This document shows positions 14,478 through 24,739 of a stretch of DNA of 64,000 bases, in pieces (position 1 is the first letter of the stretch; each line of letters opens with the position of its first letter). The position numbers and the translations under genes were made by a program. The notes below the pieces were generated by a model, which did not search any database, was not told the DNA's origin, and saw nothing but the letters and a program-made list of their open reading frames with translations. The DNA is taken from NCBI GenBank assembly GCA_012295275.1, contig CM022678.1, positions 10,403,499 through 10,467,498 on the forward strand, written 5' to 3'. The DNA is from Chrysomallon squamiferum (taxonomy: Eukaryota > Mollusca > Gastropoda > Neomphalida > Peltospiridae).

Positions 14478-14554
<77 letters not shown>

Positions 14555-14576
14555 CACACACACACATTCACACACA

Positions 14577-14614
<38 letters not shown>

Positions 14615-16355
14615 TACGAATTTCTTTTTATATGTATTTAGATCCATCGATCATAACGAGAACCAGAATAATTAAGAAATGATTTGTTTAGCTTTTACCA
14701 AAATATGAGGCGTCGTCAACGAGGATGATTTCGTGGAGGAGATGTCTCGGTGATTTGTTGATGACGCTGTGTATCGTTCGTAACAAGGCGCTCTTAGCCT
14801 CGTTGTGAAAACATATTATTACACTGGTATTTGGAAGATGTTTGGGATATGTAATCGGCAAGCATCTGAAAAGAAAATGCATATAAAATTTTAATATATA
14901 TATATATATATACACTATTCAATATATATTGAACAATAGAATCCTATGAGGCAGATTGACTAATATTTTGTTTAATGAAGTTCTTAAAATCGAACCTTTT
15001 TGATTATGAAGTGTAACAATTATAAAACAAGTGTATGATAAAAATTACATACATACATACATACATACATGCATACATACATACATACATACATACATAC
15101 ATACATACATACACACATGCATACATACATATATACATACACACACAAACACACACACACACATACGGCGAAGCAAAAAAAGTATATTAAACTTATCAGT
15201 CGTTATAATATTGTTTGTCATATGTCTTTGGTAATAATAATAATAATAATAATTTAACTGAAATTTCTAACTAAATTTAAATCTGAAAAATAACAAGGAA
15301 TCTTACTTACCGTTTGTCTCTCATATCGACTAGAGGTCGGTCTATTGATATCATGTTGCTAACGTATTCGTTAAAGGAATGTTTTCGCCACCCTTCGTTA
15401 TATTTTTTCAGTTCTTCTTTGGACATTTTACTTCTGTCAACGGTTACAGCTTCTCCAAAGTAACCTTGAAAACCAATTTAATATAATTCCGACTATCATT
15501 TATATTATTATTGTCTGTGATGTGACTGATTTCTTTACAATATTTTTCTTCTTATTATTTTTTCTTTCCTTCTTTTTATTATTATTATTATTATTACTAT
15601 TGTTTCTTTTGAAATTTGTTTTATATGTTATTTTATTATTATTTATTAATTTATTGACATTTTTAATATTTATTTTAAAATAAAACCGGTGCTACTACCA
15701 CTGCTTCTACTACTGCTACTTCTACTTATACTTCTACTGTTACTACAACTATTACTAATACTAATACTAATACTTAATAATAATAATAATAATAATTACC
15801 GACTCGATTTTCATTTTTGGTGAAATTAACTTCATTTATGGGAATTCGTTTGTTAACACTCTTTACGTCAAAGTTGATGTTGTGTTTATCTCCCTTCTCT
15901 TCGTTCAGATCGAGGCTGTCCTTTACAAATTCGTGTTTATCTCCCTTCTCTTGGAATACGTCGAGGCTGTCCTTTTCCAGACTGAGTTTACTTCCCTTTT
16001 CTTGATTTACTCTGAGGCCGTCCATTCCTAAATTTTCGTTATCTCCTTTGTCTTGGTTTATATTCAGGCTGTCCTTTTCCAGATTTTGTAGAATGTTTGA
16101 TTCGACTTCTTGCTTTTTGTTTATGTTGTCAGTAATATTTTCAGAGTCCACCTTTTCTTCGAGTTTATCAAGCACATGTATAATGTCTTCGTTAAGATTC
16201 CTGATGCCATTGAAGCGGTCGTCGATATAATCATTACTTCTCCCCAGTGTTGATCGACTGTTCTTGAAAAACAGTTGTACTCCCAGAACAAGTGTGACAA
16301 AAAGAATGAGTACCTTCAAAAATCGACTTCGCCATATTAATTTAAAACGGCGCAT
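8188..16355 (-). CDS. GALNT: Polypeptide N-acetylgalactosaminyltransferase, complete gene, 11 coding exons
   Basis: Family function: transfers GalNAc from UDP-GalNAc to Ser/Thr of proteins in the Golgi lumen, starting mucin-type O-glycans. Joined exons (5' to 3': 15800-16355, 15311-15464, 14699-14865, 14095-14262, 12960-13173, 11799-11916, 11221-11397, 10424-10552, 9986-10093, 9123-9260, 8188-8307) total 2049 nt, giving 682 aa with phases matching at every junction. Layout: short basic cytoplasmic tail, one membrane segment (about residues 13-30), a stem of about 150 residues with four 17-residue repeats, a GT-A catalytic domain (about 230-540) and a C-terminal ricin-B lectin domain (about 560-682). 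The metal-binding D-x-H motif is DSH (341-343), the acceptor-side WGGEN motif is at 449-453, and the third metal ligand is His477 in GHVFR, so the enzyme looks active. The exact paralogue within the GALNT family cannot be assigned by eye. An extra 5' coding exon at 17724-17822 is possible. Confidence 0.93.
9123..9260 (-). CDS. GALNT: GALNT coding exon 10, lectin domain part 2
   Basis: 138 nt, phase 0 at both ends. Encodes [20 protein letters not shown] and then [11 protein letters not shown], one ricin-B repeat with the CLD and GGNQ signatures. Donor is GTAAGT. Confidence 0.93.
9459..9628. mobile_element. Foldback/MITE-like palindrome in a GALNT intron
   Basis: Left arm 9459-9538 and right arm 9550-9628 are near-perfect inverted repeats around an 11-base spacer (for example tcatgga / tccatga and gtcagctgattaacacgtga). 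ATTTCAG occurs immediately left (9452-9458) and two bases right (9631-9637), a possible 7-bp target duplication. No coding capacity. Confidence 0.8.
9848..9930. repeat. (TA)n then (ATT)n in GALNT intron 9
   Basis: 12 TA units followed by about 18 ATT units, about 55 bp downstream of the exon 9 donor in gene sense. Confidence 0.97.
9986..10093 (-). CDS. GALNT: GALNT coding exon 9, lectin domain part 1
   Basis: 108 nt, 36 codons. Encodes [15 protein letters not shown] and ends ENSTNQ. The next exon completes the ricin-B motif as NQ-IW. The donor is CAG/GTGACA, weaker than its neighbours. Confidence 0.88.
10424..10552 (-). CDS. GALNT: GALNT coding exon 8, link to lectin domain
   Basis: 129 nt, phase 0 at both ends. 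Encodes [18 protein letters not shown] and then DWYIKNIYP, the conserved end of the catalytic domain. Confidence 0.95.
11221..11397 (-). CDS. GALNT: GALNT coding exon 7
   Basis: 177 nt, phase 0 at both ends. Encodes [20 protein letters not shown]; His477 in GHVFR is the third metal ligand in characterised family members. An (AAT)n tract lies just upstream of the acceptor. Confidence 0.95.
11415..11560. repeat. (AAT)n upstream of the GALNT exon 7 acceptor
   Basis: On the minus strand this is (ATT)n, serving as an extended pyrimidine-poor tract before the acceptor. Confidence 0.95.
11799..11916 (-). CDS. GALNT: GALNT coding exon 6 with WGGEN motif
   Basis: 118 nt. Encodes [16 protein letters not shown] and [13 protein letters not shown], the acceptor-side and catalytic-loop motif of the family. 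GTAATT donor in phase 0. Confidence 0.95.
12180..12620. repeat. Degenerate ATGAATGAATTAT minisatellite in GALNT intron
   Basis: Over ten diverged units containing tttcatgaatgaatta with a spacing of roughly 27-40 bp. Confidence 0.7.
12798..12935. repeat. (AAT)n/(AGT)n/(AAG)n after GALNT exon 5
   Basis: Compound triplet tract close to the exon 5 donor. Confidence 0.95.
12960..13173 (-). CDS. GALNT: GALNT coding exon 5
   Basis: 214 nt. Encodes [23 protein letters not shown] and [10 protein letters not shown]. The second motif is usually C/S-P-x-I-D-x-I; here the usual Asp position carries Pro, a mild departure. Donor is GTGAGT. Confidence 0.93.
13186..13450. repeat. (AAT)n/(AAC)n/(GAT)n compound tract
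   Basis: About 265 bp of triplet repeats in GALNT intron 4, next to the exon 5 acceptor. Confidence 0.95.
13956..14057. repeat. Three tandem 34-bp units next to GALNT exon 4
   Basis: aagattaattccaaataaaa..gcagacgtga is repeated three times at a 34-base period; the third unit is diverged. In the sense of the gene it lies 38 bp beyond the donor. Confidence 0.88.
14095..14262 (-). CDS. GALNT: GALNT coding exon 4 with the DSH metal motif
   Basis: 168 nt. Encodes [13 protein letters not shown] and [16 protein letters not shown] (residues 341-343) is the family's D-x-H motif that binds Mn2+ and UDP. Ends in phase 1. Confidence 0.95.
14480..14612. repeat. (CT)n then (CA)n
   Basis: About 33 CT units and then two (CA)n runs in GALNT intron 3. 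Confidence 0.97.
14699..14865 (-). CDS. GALNT: GALNT coding exon 3, nucleotide-sugar binding core
   Basis: 167 nt. Encodes the [20 protein letters not shown] and EIILVDDAS signatures of family GT27, which form the Rossmann-like UDP-binding half. Ends in phase 1 at a GTAAAA donor. Confidence 0.95.
15047..15165. repeat. (CATA)n and (CA)n
   Basis: About 25 tetranucleotide units with variants in GALNT intron 2. Confidence 0.97.
15311..15464 (-). CDS. GALNT: GALNT coding exon 2
   Basis: Phases 1 to 2, 154 nt, from an AAG acceptor to a strong GTAAGT donor. Encodes the start of the conserved lumenal region (GEAV, then [18 protein letters not shown] and DMRDKR), typical of the stretch before the GALNT catalytic fold. 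Confidence 0.92.
15800..16355 (-). CDS. GALNT: GALNT coding exon 1: tail, membrane anchor, repeat-bearing stem
   Basis: Starts at ATG 16353-16355 and ends in phase 1 at a GTAATT donor. It encodes [14 protein letters not shown] and then a hydrophobic run ([15 protein letters not shown]), a type II signal anchor. The acidic and lysine-rich stem holds four exact-length 17-residue repeats at residues 92-159 (15879-16082). The donor abuts an (AAT)n tract. Confidence 0.88.
15879..16082 (-). repeat. GALNT: Coding minisatellite, 4 x 51 bp, in the GALNT stem
   Basis: Residues 92-108, 109-125, 126-142 and 143-159 are four consecutive 17-residue units with the pattern (L/F)xKDSLxxxxEKGxxxx. The repeat keeps the reading frame exactly. 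Only unit 2 departs clearly ([13 protein letters not shown]). Confidence 0.88.
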
Positions 16356-16892
16356 GATTCTGTTCTAAACTAAGTTGATGGAATATAATATGGATTTTTT
16401 GTTGTTGTTGTTGTTGATGATGATGTTGTTGTTGTTTTTAAGCCATCAGTCGTAAGTAATCAGAACAATTACTGAAATGTTAATACTCTGATTCATAGAA
16501 GCACTTTGTTCGCGAACCTACTTTCATCTTGAATGTATTATTAACATTACCTTTTTCATATTATGTTGTTTCTGTTTCCTTGTTAATTAAACTGTTTTCA
16601 TTTCGTCATGTGTTGTTCATATATTTGCTGCCTTTTGGGGTCTGCTTTTGTTGCTGTTCTTATTAGCTCGGCGATTTTTATTTTATATGTTTATTTACTA
16701 TTATTTTTATTTTGTTCTGTTTATTTCTATTTGTTTATTTTTTTATTTTATGCCATCCTCTTCAAACCCTGTAAGAATAATAATAATTACAATATTTGTA
16801 TTATATATGTCTCAATTGATATTATTTTACATCCAATGATGTGAGTGTTTATTTGTTCGTATGATGGGCGTGGGTTTTTATATATGTGTATA

Positions 16893-16894
<2 letters not shown>

Positions 16895-16942
<48 letters not shown>

Positions 16943-17023
16943 TATACACATATGTACTGGCGCACGCACGCACACTCAGTCACACATACACATAAACGCA
17001 CATTCGGTATAATTGCTTCTTTT

Positions 17024-17068
<45 letters not shown>
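16895..17068. repeat. (TA)n, (CA)n and (GT)n cluster
   Basis: Three dinucleotide tracts within 175 bp, upstream of GALNT coding exon 1. Confidence 0.97.
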
Positions 17069-17069
<1 letters not shown>

Positions 17070-17345
17070 GTTTATCAAACAAGTTTATCAATTTGAAAGA
17101 AAATCAATGTAACAATTGCTGTTACAGGATTTCACATTTTTTAAAACACATAACTGTCACACACGTGTTTATCAAACGCACAAACCACAGCGTAAAACTC
17201 TGGTTTGCGCGTGAAATGGATCACACGGAGCACAGTAAGAATCCAATCTGATAAATATCTCTGTCCAGGAATCCAACTGTGTGATAAAATCTAACACGTA
17301 TAATATTGATAAAATGATGAAATAAATGTATCGGTCTTTGTTTCA

Positions 17346-17412
17346 ATTTATGTAACATTTATGATTTCTTCCAACAAGAGGACTTAGTTATAAAGGACAT
17401 ATTAAATAATAA
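17346..17412 (+). mobile_element. Dispersed element copy A, with (AAT)n tail
   Basis: The segment caatttatgtaac..gatttcttccaacaagaggacttagttataaaggac recurs at 45053-45125 with about 85-90 percent identity by eye. In both places it runs straight into an (AAT)n tract, as a SINE or LINE 3' end would. The upstream limit of copy A is unclear. Confidence 0.55.
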
Positions 17413-17459
17413 TAATTATAATAGTAATAGTAATAGTAATAATAATAATAGTAGTAGTA

Positions 17460-17495
<36 letters not shown>
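17404..17495. repeat. (AAT)n/(AGT)n tail of dispersed element copy A
   Basis: Directly follows the dispersed 67-bp element at 17346. Confidence 0.95.
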
Positions 17496-17723
17496 TAAAT
17501 ACATAAAAAGTAAAAATCTGTATATATATATACTGATAATCAACAAGCCTATTAATTTAAATATTAAAAGATTCAGTTTTGTTATTGTTTTGTGTTGTTT
17601 GGGGGTTTTTTGTTGTTGTTTTTTTAACTGAAATCTCATTCAGCATTTCCTAACGTTTTAATTACTGCAGGGACAACACACATTAAATTTCTTAATTTAT
17701 ACTAATTAAAAATAAGATCTCAC

Positions 17724-17822
17724 CTCTAATTTCAGTAATCTTCTTCTCAGTCTGCCACGAATATAGTGTTCAATAACAAAATGCAACCATATACTAACAG
17801 CTGTCACGGCGTATAAAGACAT
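17724..17822 (-). CDS. Candidate upstream coding exon for GALNT (uncertain)
   Basis: ATG at 17820-17822 opens 33 codons (MSLYAVTAVSIWLHFVIEHY, then an Arg-rich RGRLRRR and LLKLE). They end in phase 0 at a strong GAG/GTGAGA donor. A cttagtttag acceptor at 16365 would add N-R-I and run in frame into the GALNT ATG. Just upstream on this strand are ETS-like and E2F-like motifs. Against it: the acceptor has almost no pyrimidine tract, and GALNTs normally begin with a short tail. It could be a 5' untranslated exon, an alternative first exon, or chance. Confidence 0.35.
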
Positions 17823-17924
17823 TTTGTTCGATACCTCTCTATAAATAAAACTTGGCCAGCCAACAAGCACTTAGAAAGCTGTTTCTTCATTGTCTGTATT
17901 TCAAAGTTTATCAAACGAGAGAAA

Positions 17925-17975
17925 AGTGGGAGCGCGAAATATGGCGAATAACAGGATTTTCAACCGGAAATTGGA
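17925..17975 (-). promoter_or_regulatory. Possible promoter core for the GALNT transcript
   Basis: In minus sense this stretch holds an ETS-like TTTCCGG (17960s) and an E2F-like TTTCGCGC (revcomp of 17932-17939). These are relatively GC-rich motifs in otherwise AT-rich flanking DNA, about 100-150 bp upstream of the candidate first exon. Motif evidence only. Confidence 0.25.
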
Positions 17976-17994
17976 GGAAAACAATACAGAAAAT

Positions 17995-18025
<31 letters not shown>

Positions 18026-19119
18026 AAATAAAGTACTTGGCTAAAAAGTCAAGTGGTACATTGTTTAAATGACAAATGCGTTATAGAAAGATCTGTTACT
18101 AATGTTTTAAATACTTTAGTAACGAAACTGAAAAGAAGTGCTCTTTGATGTATCTATTTTCTAGTAACGCTGAACGGACTCATTAAATTCAGTTATTCGC
18201 AACCTTTTATCAGAAACCTTTTATCTCCGCTTCTATTTGTTGATTGACAAGTTTGAAACCGGCAATATATATATACCGGAATTTTATGAATCTCATTTAA
18301 CACACACACACAGACACACACATATATACATACAAACACACACAGACACACACACAATTATATGTATATAAAACTATTTTGAAATAAATCCTGTACCATT
18401 TAATTTTTTAATTATATTATTTAGTAAATAATATTAATTAGCTATTTCTGTATTCTTTTCAGTAGGACATAATTCATAATCACATGATCGTATGCAAACG
18501 TTTTTAGCGTGAGGTAAAGAGTTGAAATTCATTTCCAAGGAATAAAACTTTGCCGCTTAAATAATAATAATAATAATAATAATCATAATAATCATAATAA
18601 ACTTCCTACAGATCTATATTTTGAGTGGTAATTATATAATTTATCATTGAATTATTCATAAATGAAATATAATTATTTATAATATTATAACTTTGTTTTC
18701 ATTTTTATTATTTATTTATTTATTTATTTATTTATTATTATTATAGCATAACTCCAGTATAATGATAATAGTAATTAATAATAATAAATAGAAATACGCT
18801 AACATCTGAATCCAAACATTAATTCTTATAGCTTATAAATGTTACCTTATAACATCATACTATTATTTTAACAATTATCTTGATGCAGGTTTCTCCATTA
18901 TAATATTTAAATATTATTATTCAATCGGTTTTGATGTTTTTATTAATTATGTATTACTAAATTAATTTTGTTATTTTTGTTTACACGTCTATAAAACGTC
19001 TGCAGACGATTTTTTTGTTTTAGAGTTATCGTTCCTGTGGCACTTTTAATGAAAGTATTTTATATTTTGTTTCGTATGAATTATTCTTAAATTCGGCCGA
19101 TTTCGAAAGGATTTACAAA

Positions 19120-19151
<32 letters not shown>

Positions 19152-19920
19152 AATAATAAAATTTAAAAAAAATTTGCTTGGTTAAGCCAAAGACCTGTTA
19201 CTAAATCAAAAGAAATATCTAACGATTAGCTACAGCGAGCTTCCTTCCATTACATATATTACGTTTATTAGCAGGTTACAAAAATCTAACAAATTAACGA
19301 CTTTTGTTCTGTTTAGTTTTTAGCTGGGTGTTTGTTTGCGGTGGGGGGAATATATTTATTTTATTTTTAATATATTTTTTATTTCATTACTTCTTTATTT
19401 TCTTTATTATTTTCTTTTCTGTGGCGTCGTATCGGCGTCAGTTAGTTGCTTTTATTATGTAAGATTATCTATAACATGGATGTAAGGTTATAAAGACACG
19501 GGTTTATTTCGTGCATGCCATAGGCGCTATTTTACGAAGATTTTCGGATAGTCTTTGCAAATAATATATGAACACATATGAGTAATGCAGATTCTTATTT
19601 TTTTTTTTTTTTTTTCTTTTTTTTTCAAAATGTGAATGACATTGTGATATGAAAAAGTAATAAAAATAAAACAATAAAAAAGTAATCTATAATCAAAGAT
19701 TTGAAGAATGACACTTATGAGTAAATTATTAAAATATTTATCGATAAATAAATTAAACAAGAAAAAATACTTGATACTTCACGATTAAAATAATATTTAT
19801 TTCTCTTTACATATGTATATTTTACAATTAATTTTTAAAAATAAAATAATTTTTGTTAGGGTATATGAAATATTGTTCCCTTATTTGTGTGCATAATAAG
19901 GATCAATGATGCGGCGAACG

Positions 19921-19983
<63 letters not shown>

Positions 19984-20371
19984 TCATTTTTATACATATT
20001 GAAAACATTTTTATAGAATTAAATATTTGTATGATCTTGTAGCATCATAAAATTTTGAATTCGTTTCGTTATGATACAGTTTTTTTTAATTATCAGCGAA
20101 GGTATGTCGACAAAAATAAATGACATATTAGTCCGAAAAACAAAAACAAAAAAATACCTATAGTGTCATAACGTTTGGACTAAGAGAATAAAATCCAAGG
20201 TGGCTAAGGCGTGAATTTCAAGAGAAATATATTTAGTTTATAATACCCAGAACTTGTTTTATTAGACACATATATAAATACATTTCTTGGTTCTCATCAG
20301 CAGACAAAAGGTTATGAACGCCTGGTGGATTTTACAGTATAAAAACCAGAACAAAGAGAGTTTCAACTAAA
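17976..20371. other. GALNT-PHF20 intergenic interval, repeat-rich
   Basis: Contains (AAAT)n at 18000 and 19109, (CA)n at 18300-18355, (TTTA)n at 18715, poly(T) at 19597 and (AAT)n at 19918-19983. No gene recognised. The PHF20 promoter is presumably near its right end. Confidence 0.6.
19918..19983. repeat. (AAT)n
   Basis: 22 nearly perfect units. Confidence 0.98.
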
Positions 20372-20428
20372 ATGTCAGTAAACGTTACGGACAGATTTAA
20401 TAAAGAAAAGAACAAAATGGCAGCCAAG
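20372..20428 (+). CDS. PHF20: PHF20 exon 1, start codon
   Basis: ATG 20372-20374 (context actaaaATGT) opens [19 protein letters not shown] and ends in phase 0 at a GTAAGC donor. A tataaaa sequence lies about 30 bp upstream. It joins in phase to exon 2, but the N-terminus is not conserved, so this start is a best guess. Confidence 0.6.
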
Positions 20429-23400
20429 GTAAGCGCCTGTGGAAATAAGTAATAAAATAATAAAGTAAATGCATCAGATATATACTGCTAAATGAAATTT
20501 GTAATTGCCTATAATTCTCCAATGAATTTAACATGAATCTGCTATAAAAGTAAAATGTTGTCAATTACGTGTGTGAATATTTCCGTACAGATACGCATGT
20601 TGTTTACAACTTCCGGTATCAGGACCGAGAATGTTGCAAAATTAAAATACAAAATTAATTTCTTTTCAGTCACTTTCGTATTTTATAATTGTTTTATTAT
20701 TTTTTTACTTACTTTTATTTTTTATTTTTTGGTTTACTCTATATATCGAAGATTGAGGATAAATAATTACAATGCAGATTTGATTCCAAAACGAACTGTG
20801 GGCAGTGGTGAGTGGCCAGTCAAGTGTAACTTGAATCTGTCACTCTGTCAGTACTTGGGGAGAAAACTTCAGAATTTTATTGAAAATACCAAAATGAATC
20901 AAAGTAAAAAGCAACTTAAATCAAAACTAATTAAATTCATGACTGTATGTTTCCAGTTTGTTTATTAAATTATTATATTGTTTATTCCGTTTGTATATTT
21001 CCATGATTCCAGTAGACGATGATGGTGTGTCTTGTCTTAAACAGAAAAAATGTACATGCAGTCTCTTGTATTTTCATTTATTTTACCTGCTGATACATCA
21101 GTATTAGTTTAAACAAATCCTTATAAATACGTGACTATTAGATACAAATATAAACAATTATTTATTTAATATTCAAAGCAACACTAGTTATTTATAAAGG
21201 TTTATTTATTTAAATTTGTATTAATAAATATTTTTATTCTCTGATTACAGCAGCTCAATAAAATAATTTTATATACAAGTATATATAAAGTATTAGCACT
21301 TTTTATTCATAATGAAAAACAAAGTATTTATAAAAACTATTTTTTAATCTTTTATTCATATATTATTAAGTATATCAGCACTTTTTTCCAACCAAAAATT
21401 AAGTTAATTTATATATTTCCATTATTTATTGTTCATGGTATTGAGATTTAAAGTTAAGCTATATATTTTAAACTGAAAAGACTGTCTATATGATTCTGTG
21501 TTTTGTGGTGTGTGGGTTGTATATATATATATATGTGTTCATGTGTGGACACACACTTAGATACATGCACAATATATAATTTGTTCCAGAATAACAGTGA
21601 TGATGCAACAAGCAGTAGTCATGCATCAAATTCAAGCCAGGAAACAGGCATCTCTAGCTGCACACAAACTGATGTAGCCATGGATACAGACAGCAACATT
21701 TCCAGTGAAATGACACAGGTAAGACTTTTACTAATTGTGAGGGCTTGAAATTCATTTAACAGCATAAATGCAGTCACTAAAATCACAAAAGTCATAAAAA
21801 CATAAGACATTATCATGTTTAAAAGAAATCCTTATTAGTACAAGATTAAAAAGAATGTGGAATACTGGTACTACAATGTATTCTGATATTTATAACAGAT
21901 TGTTTATATAATGATACTAGTCAAAATAATATGGTTCATGCTACTTTATCCTGTTCCCCTTCCAATACATGTATACATAGGCACTCGCAAACACACACAC
22001 ACACATACAACACTCATAAACAAACACAAACACTGTGTCTGTAATATATATATATATATATATATACACATACGTACACACATAGATAATACATACATAA
22101 ATACTGCTGGTAGAAATTAAACCTATTTTATAATTCATATTATATTATATTGAAATCATTTTTTAGTCAGGAGATTTAGATGCAAGCTTTGCTTCATGTG
22201 TCAGTGATGCCAGCACTATCAACACCAGTACAGGAAGTTCAGCCAATGCAGGAACATCAAAACACAAATGTCATCAGCGACCAGGCATTCAGTGGAAAAA
22301 AGGAGAGAAAATTGAAGCTATGGACTCATTCCAAATATGGTAAATTATTATTTCTTTTCTGAGGGTTTATACATTCAATTTATATGCAAAATAACAATGT
22401 GTTCCCCCCAAAAAATTAAACAAAATTATAAATAATAGGTGGGTTGAGGAATAAGTCACTGCAGTTCATAGTTGATTCAGATTTATTTCAGAGGCATTGA
22501 AAAACTTGTTGACTGTTGGGAAGAAGTGGTAAATAACAATGAAGAATACATTATTGATTAAATTACATTTTGTTGTCAATTAAGCTTCAGTTTTCCTCGG
22601 CATAATGATTAAATTTAATTATTCCTCAACCCAGTATGTACATATGTAATACATATATCAGTTTTGAAGTGAAGTATTTTTAAATCTGCATCAAGTCTTT
22701 ATTGCTGTGGGGTTTTTTGTTTATTGGCTTTTTTTCATTATTTCAAACTGTTTATGATAATAAAATGTTTAAAATTTCTGGTTTTAATTAAATTTAATGC
22801 AATTTAAAAAATAAATATGTTCAGTTTAAATTATTTTCTATTGCAGGTATGCTGCTAAGTTTGCTGATATAGATTTTGAGGAGAAACTGGTTCTGATTCA
22901 CTTTGAGGGTTGGAACCAGCGATATGACGAGTGGGTCCCATTTAACAGCGACAGACTGCGGCCAATAACACGACACTCTGAAAGAAAGGAGGGGAAGAGA
23001 AAACAGAAACGTGATGTGTGTAGCAGACATGTTACTCAAGTGTTCTTTCAATTACACATGAAAGATAGTCTTATACTTTATGATCTTATTTGTTCTTGTT
23101 CAACTTAATGTGATTTTTATCTTAGCCAAAATATATATTTTTTCATATTTATGATTTTATTTGTTTATTGTTCAGTTTAATGGGTATGTGTGATTTTTAT
23201 CTTTTATGAAAAACTAGCCGAAATATATTTTTTATATACACTATTTTATTTATTACTTGTTTGACTTAATAAGTTCCTGTGATTTTTGTTTTTAATGAAA
23301 AATGGACAAAATATATTTTTTATCGTTCCTTGTTACTTTCTTAATATTTAGAGCTGTTTGGAACAAATGTCAAAATACATTATATGCTGACAAGTGATAT

Positions 23401-24598
23401 TTTTTTCACTTTTGTCACAATGAAAAAGGAGTAATATTAAGAAATAGCATAAATACATTTATATATTACCAAATTATTGTTTAACATTTTTCATTTTACA
23501 CATTTCTTGGAAATAAATAACCAAGCTGATTTAGTATATTTTAAATGATAATTACTATGTAAATTTTAAATTATCATAATTTTAAATGATAAAAATCATT
23601 TTAATACTGTTAGAGATTAGCAAATTGTATGTGCTAAACAATTTTTTTCTCAAGCTAAGTAATTATAAAGATATATCAAGACTTAATTTTCTTCTCTGAA
23701 AAACTAATTTAGACAATAATTGTTTTAGAAATTTTTGGTCATACCATCAACAGAACAAATGCTGATACATTTATTCAGTTATTTGTTTATTTCGTTTATA
23801 TATACAGCACAGACCTGGTGAACTAGTGTTGGCCAAATGGACAGATTGTAAAATGTATCCTGCTAAAATTACTGATGTGAGGCCAGATGGTATGTTTTTT
23901 ATCATTTAGATTTGTCCTGAAATTTATTTAAAATTTAAAATACATATTTAAACTACTTTCTGTATTACTCTTTTTCTTTTTAAGATAGTTTATTTTATTT
24001 TTTTTAATTTAAAAAAAAAAAAAAAAAAATTGTTTTGTTTTTAGTTGACTATTTTTTATATTTTTAATTTTATTTTTATGAGATTATTTTTTATTTTTTT
24101 GTTATTGTTGTTGAAAATAGAATTTTTTTTTTTAATTGACCAATTTCTCTGAGATTTTTTTTTATATATATATATAAGATTATCCTGTTTTATTTTATTT
24201 TAATTTTTAATCTTCTTTTTTTTAATTTGTTTCTTATATATATATTTTTTAGTTTATTTTTGAAAATGTGTTTGGTTTTTTAACTGTCAGTTTCATTTTA
24301 TTTGATTGTTGTTTGATTTGTATGTTAAAACAGATATTTGGTTATTTGTTCTAGGTTCCCTTGAGGTAATGTTTTATGATGGTTTCAAGAGAATTGTCCA
24401 GCCCATCAATGTACGCCCCATTCCACCTGAGTACAAACAGACTGTCAAGTCAGAACTTAGAAAACTGGTAATTTTATATCTCTTTATTCTTAAAAACATT
24501 TTTATTATTATTATTGTTATGATTATTATTATTGTTCTTATTGTTATTGTTATTAATATTATGATTCTATTCAATTTTTATTTCATTTATTTTTTTGT

Positions 24599-24629
<31 letters not shown>

Positions 24630-24691
24630 CTATTCCATTCTATTCTATTTTTGATATTATTTATTATTTTATTTATTATTATTTTTGTATT

Positions 24692-24739
<48 letters not shown>

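Noticed and set aside
20555-20968. 137-aa open frame on the plus strand in PHF20 intron 1
   Set aside because: Hydrophobic, AT-driven composition, no recognisable domain, lies inside an intron.
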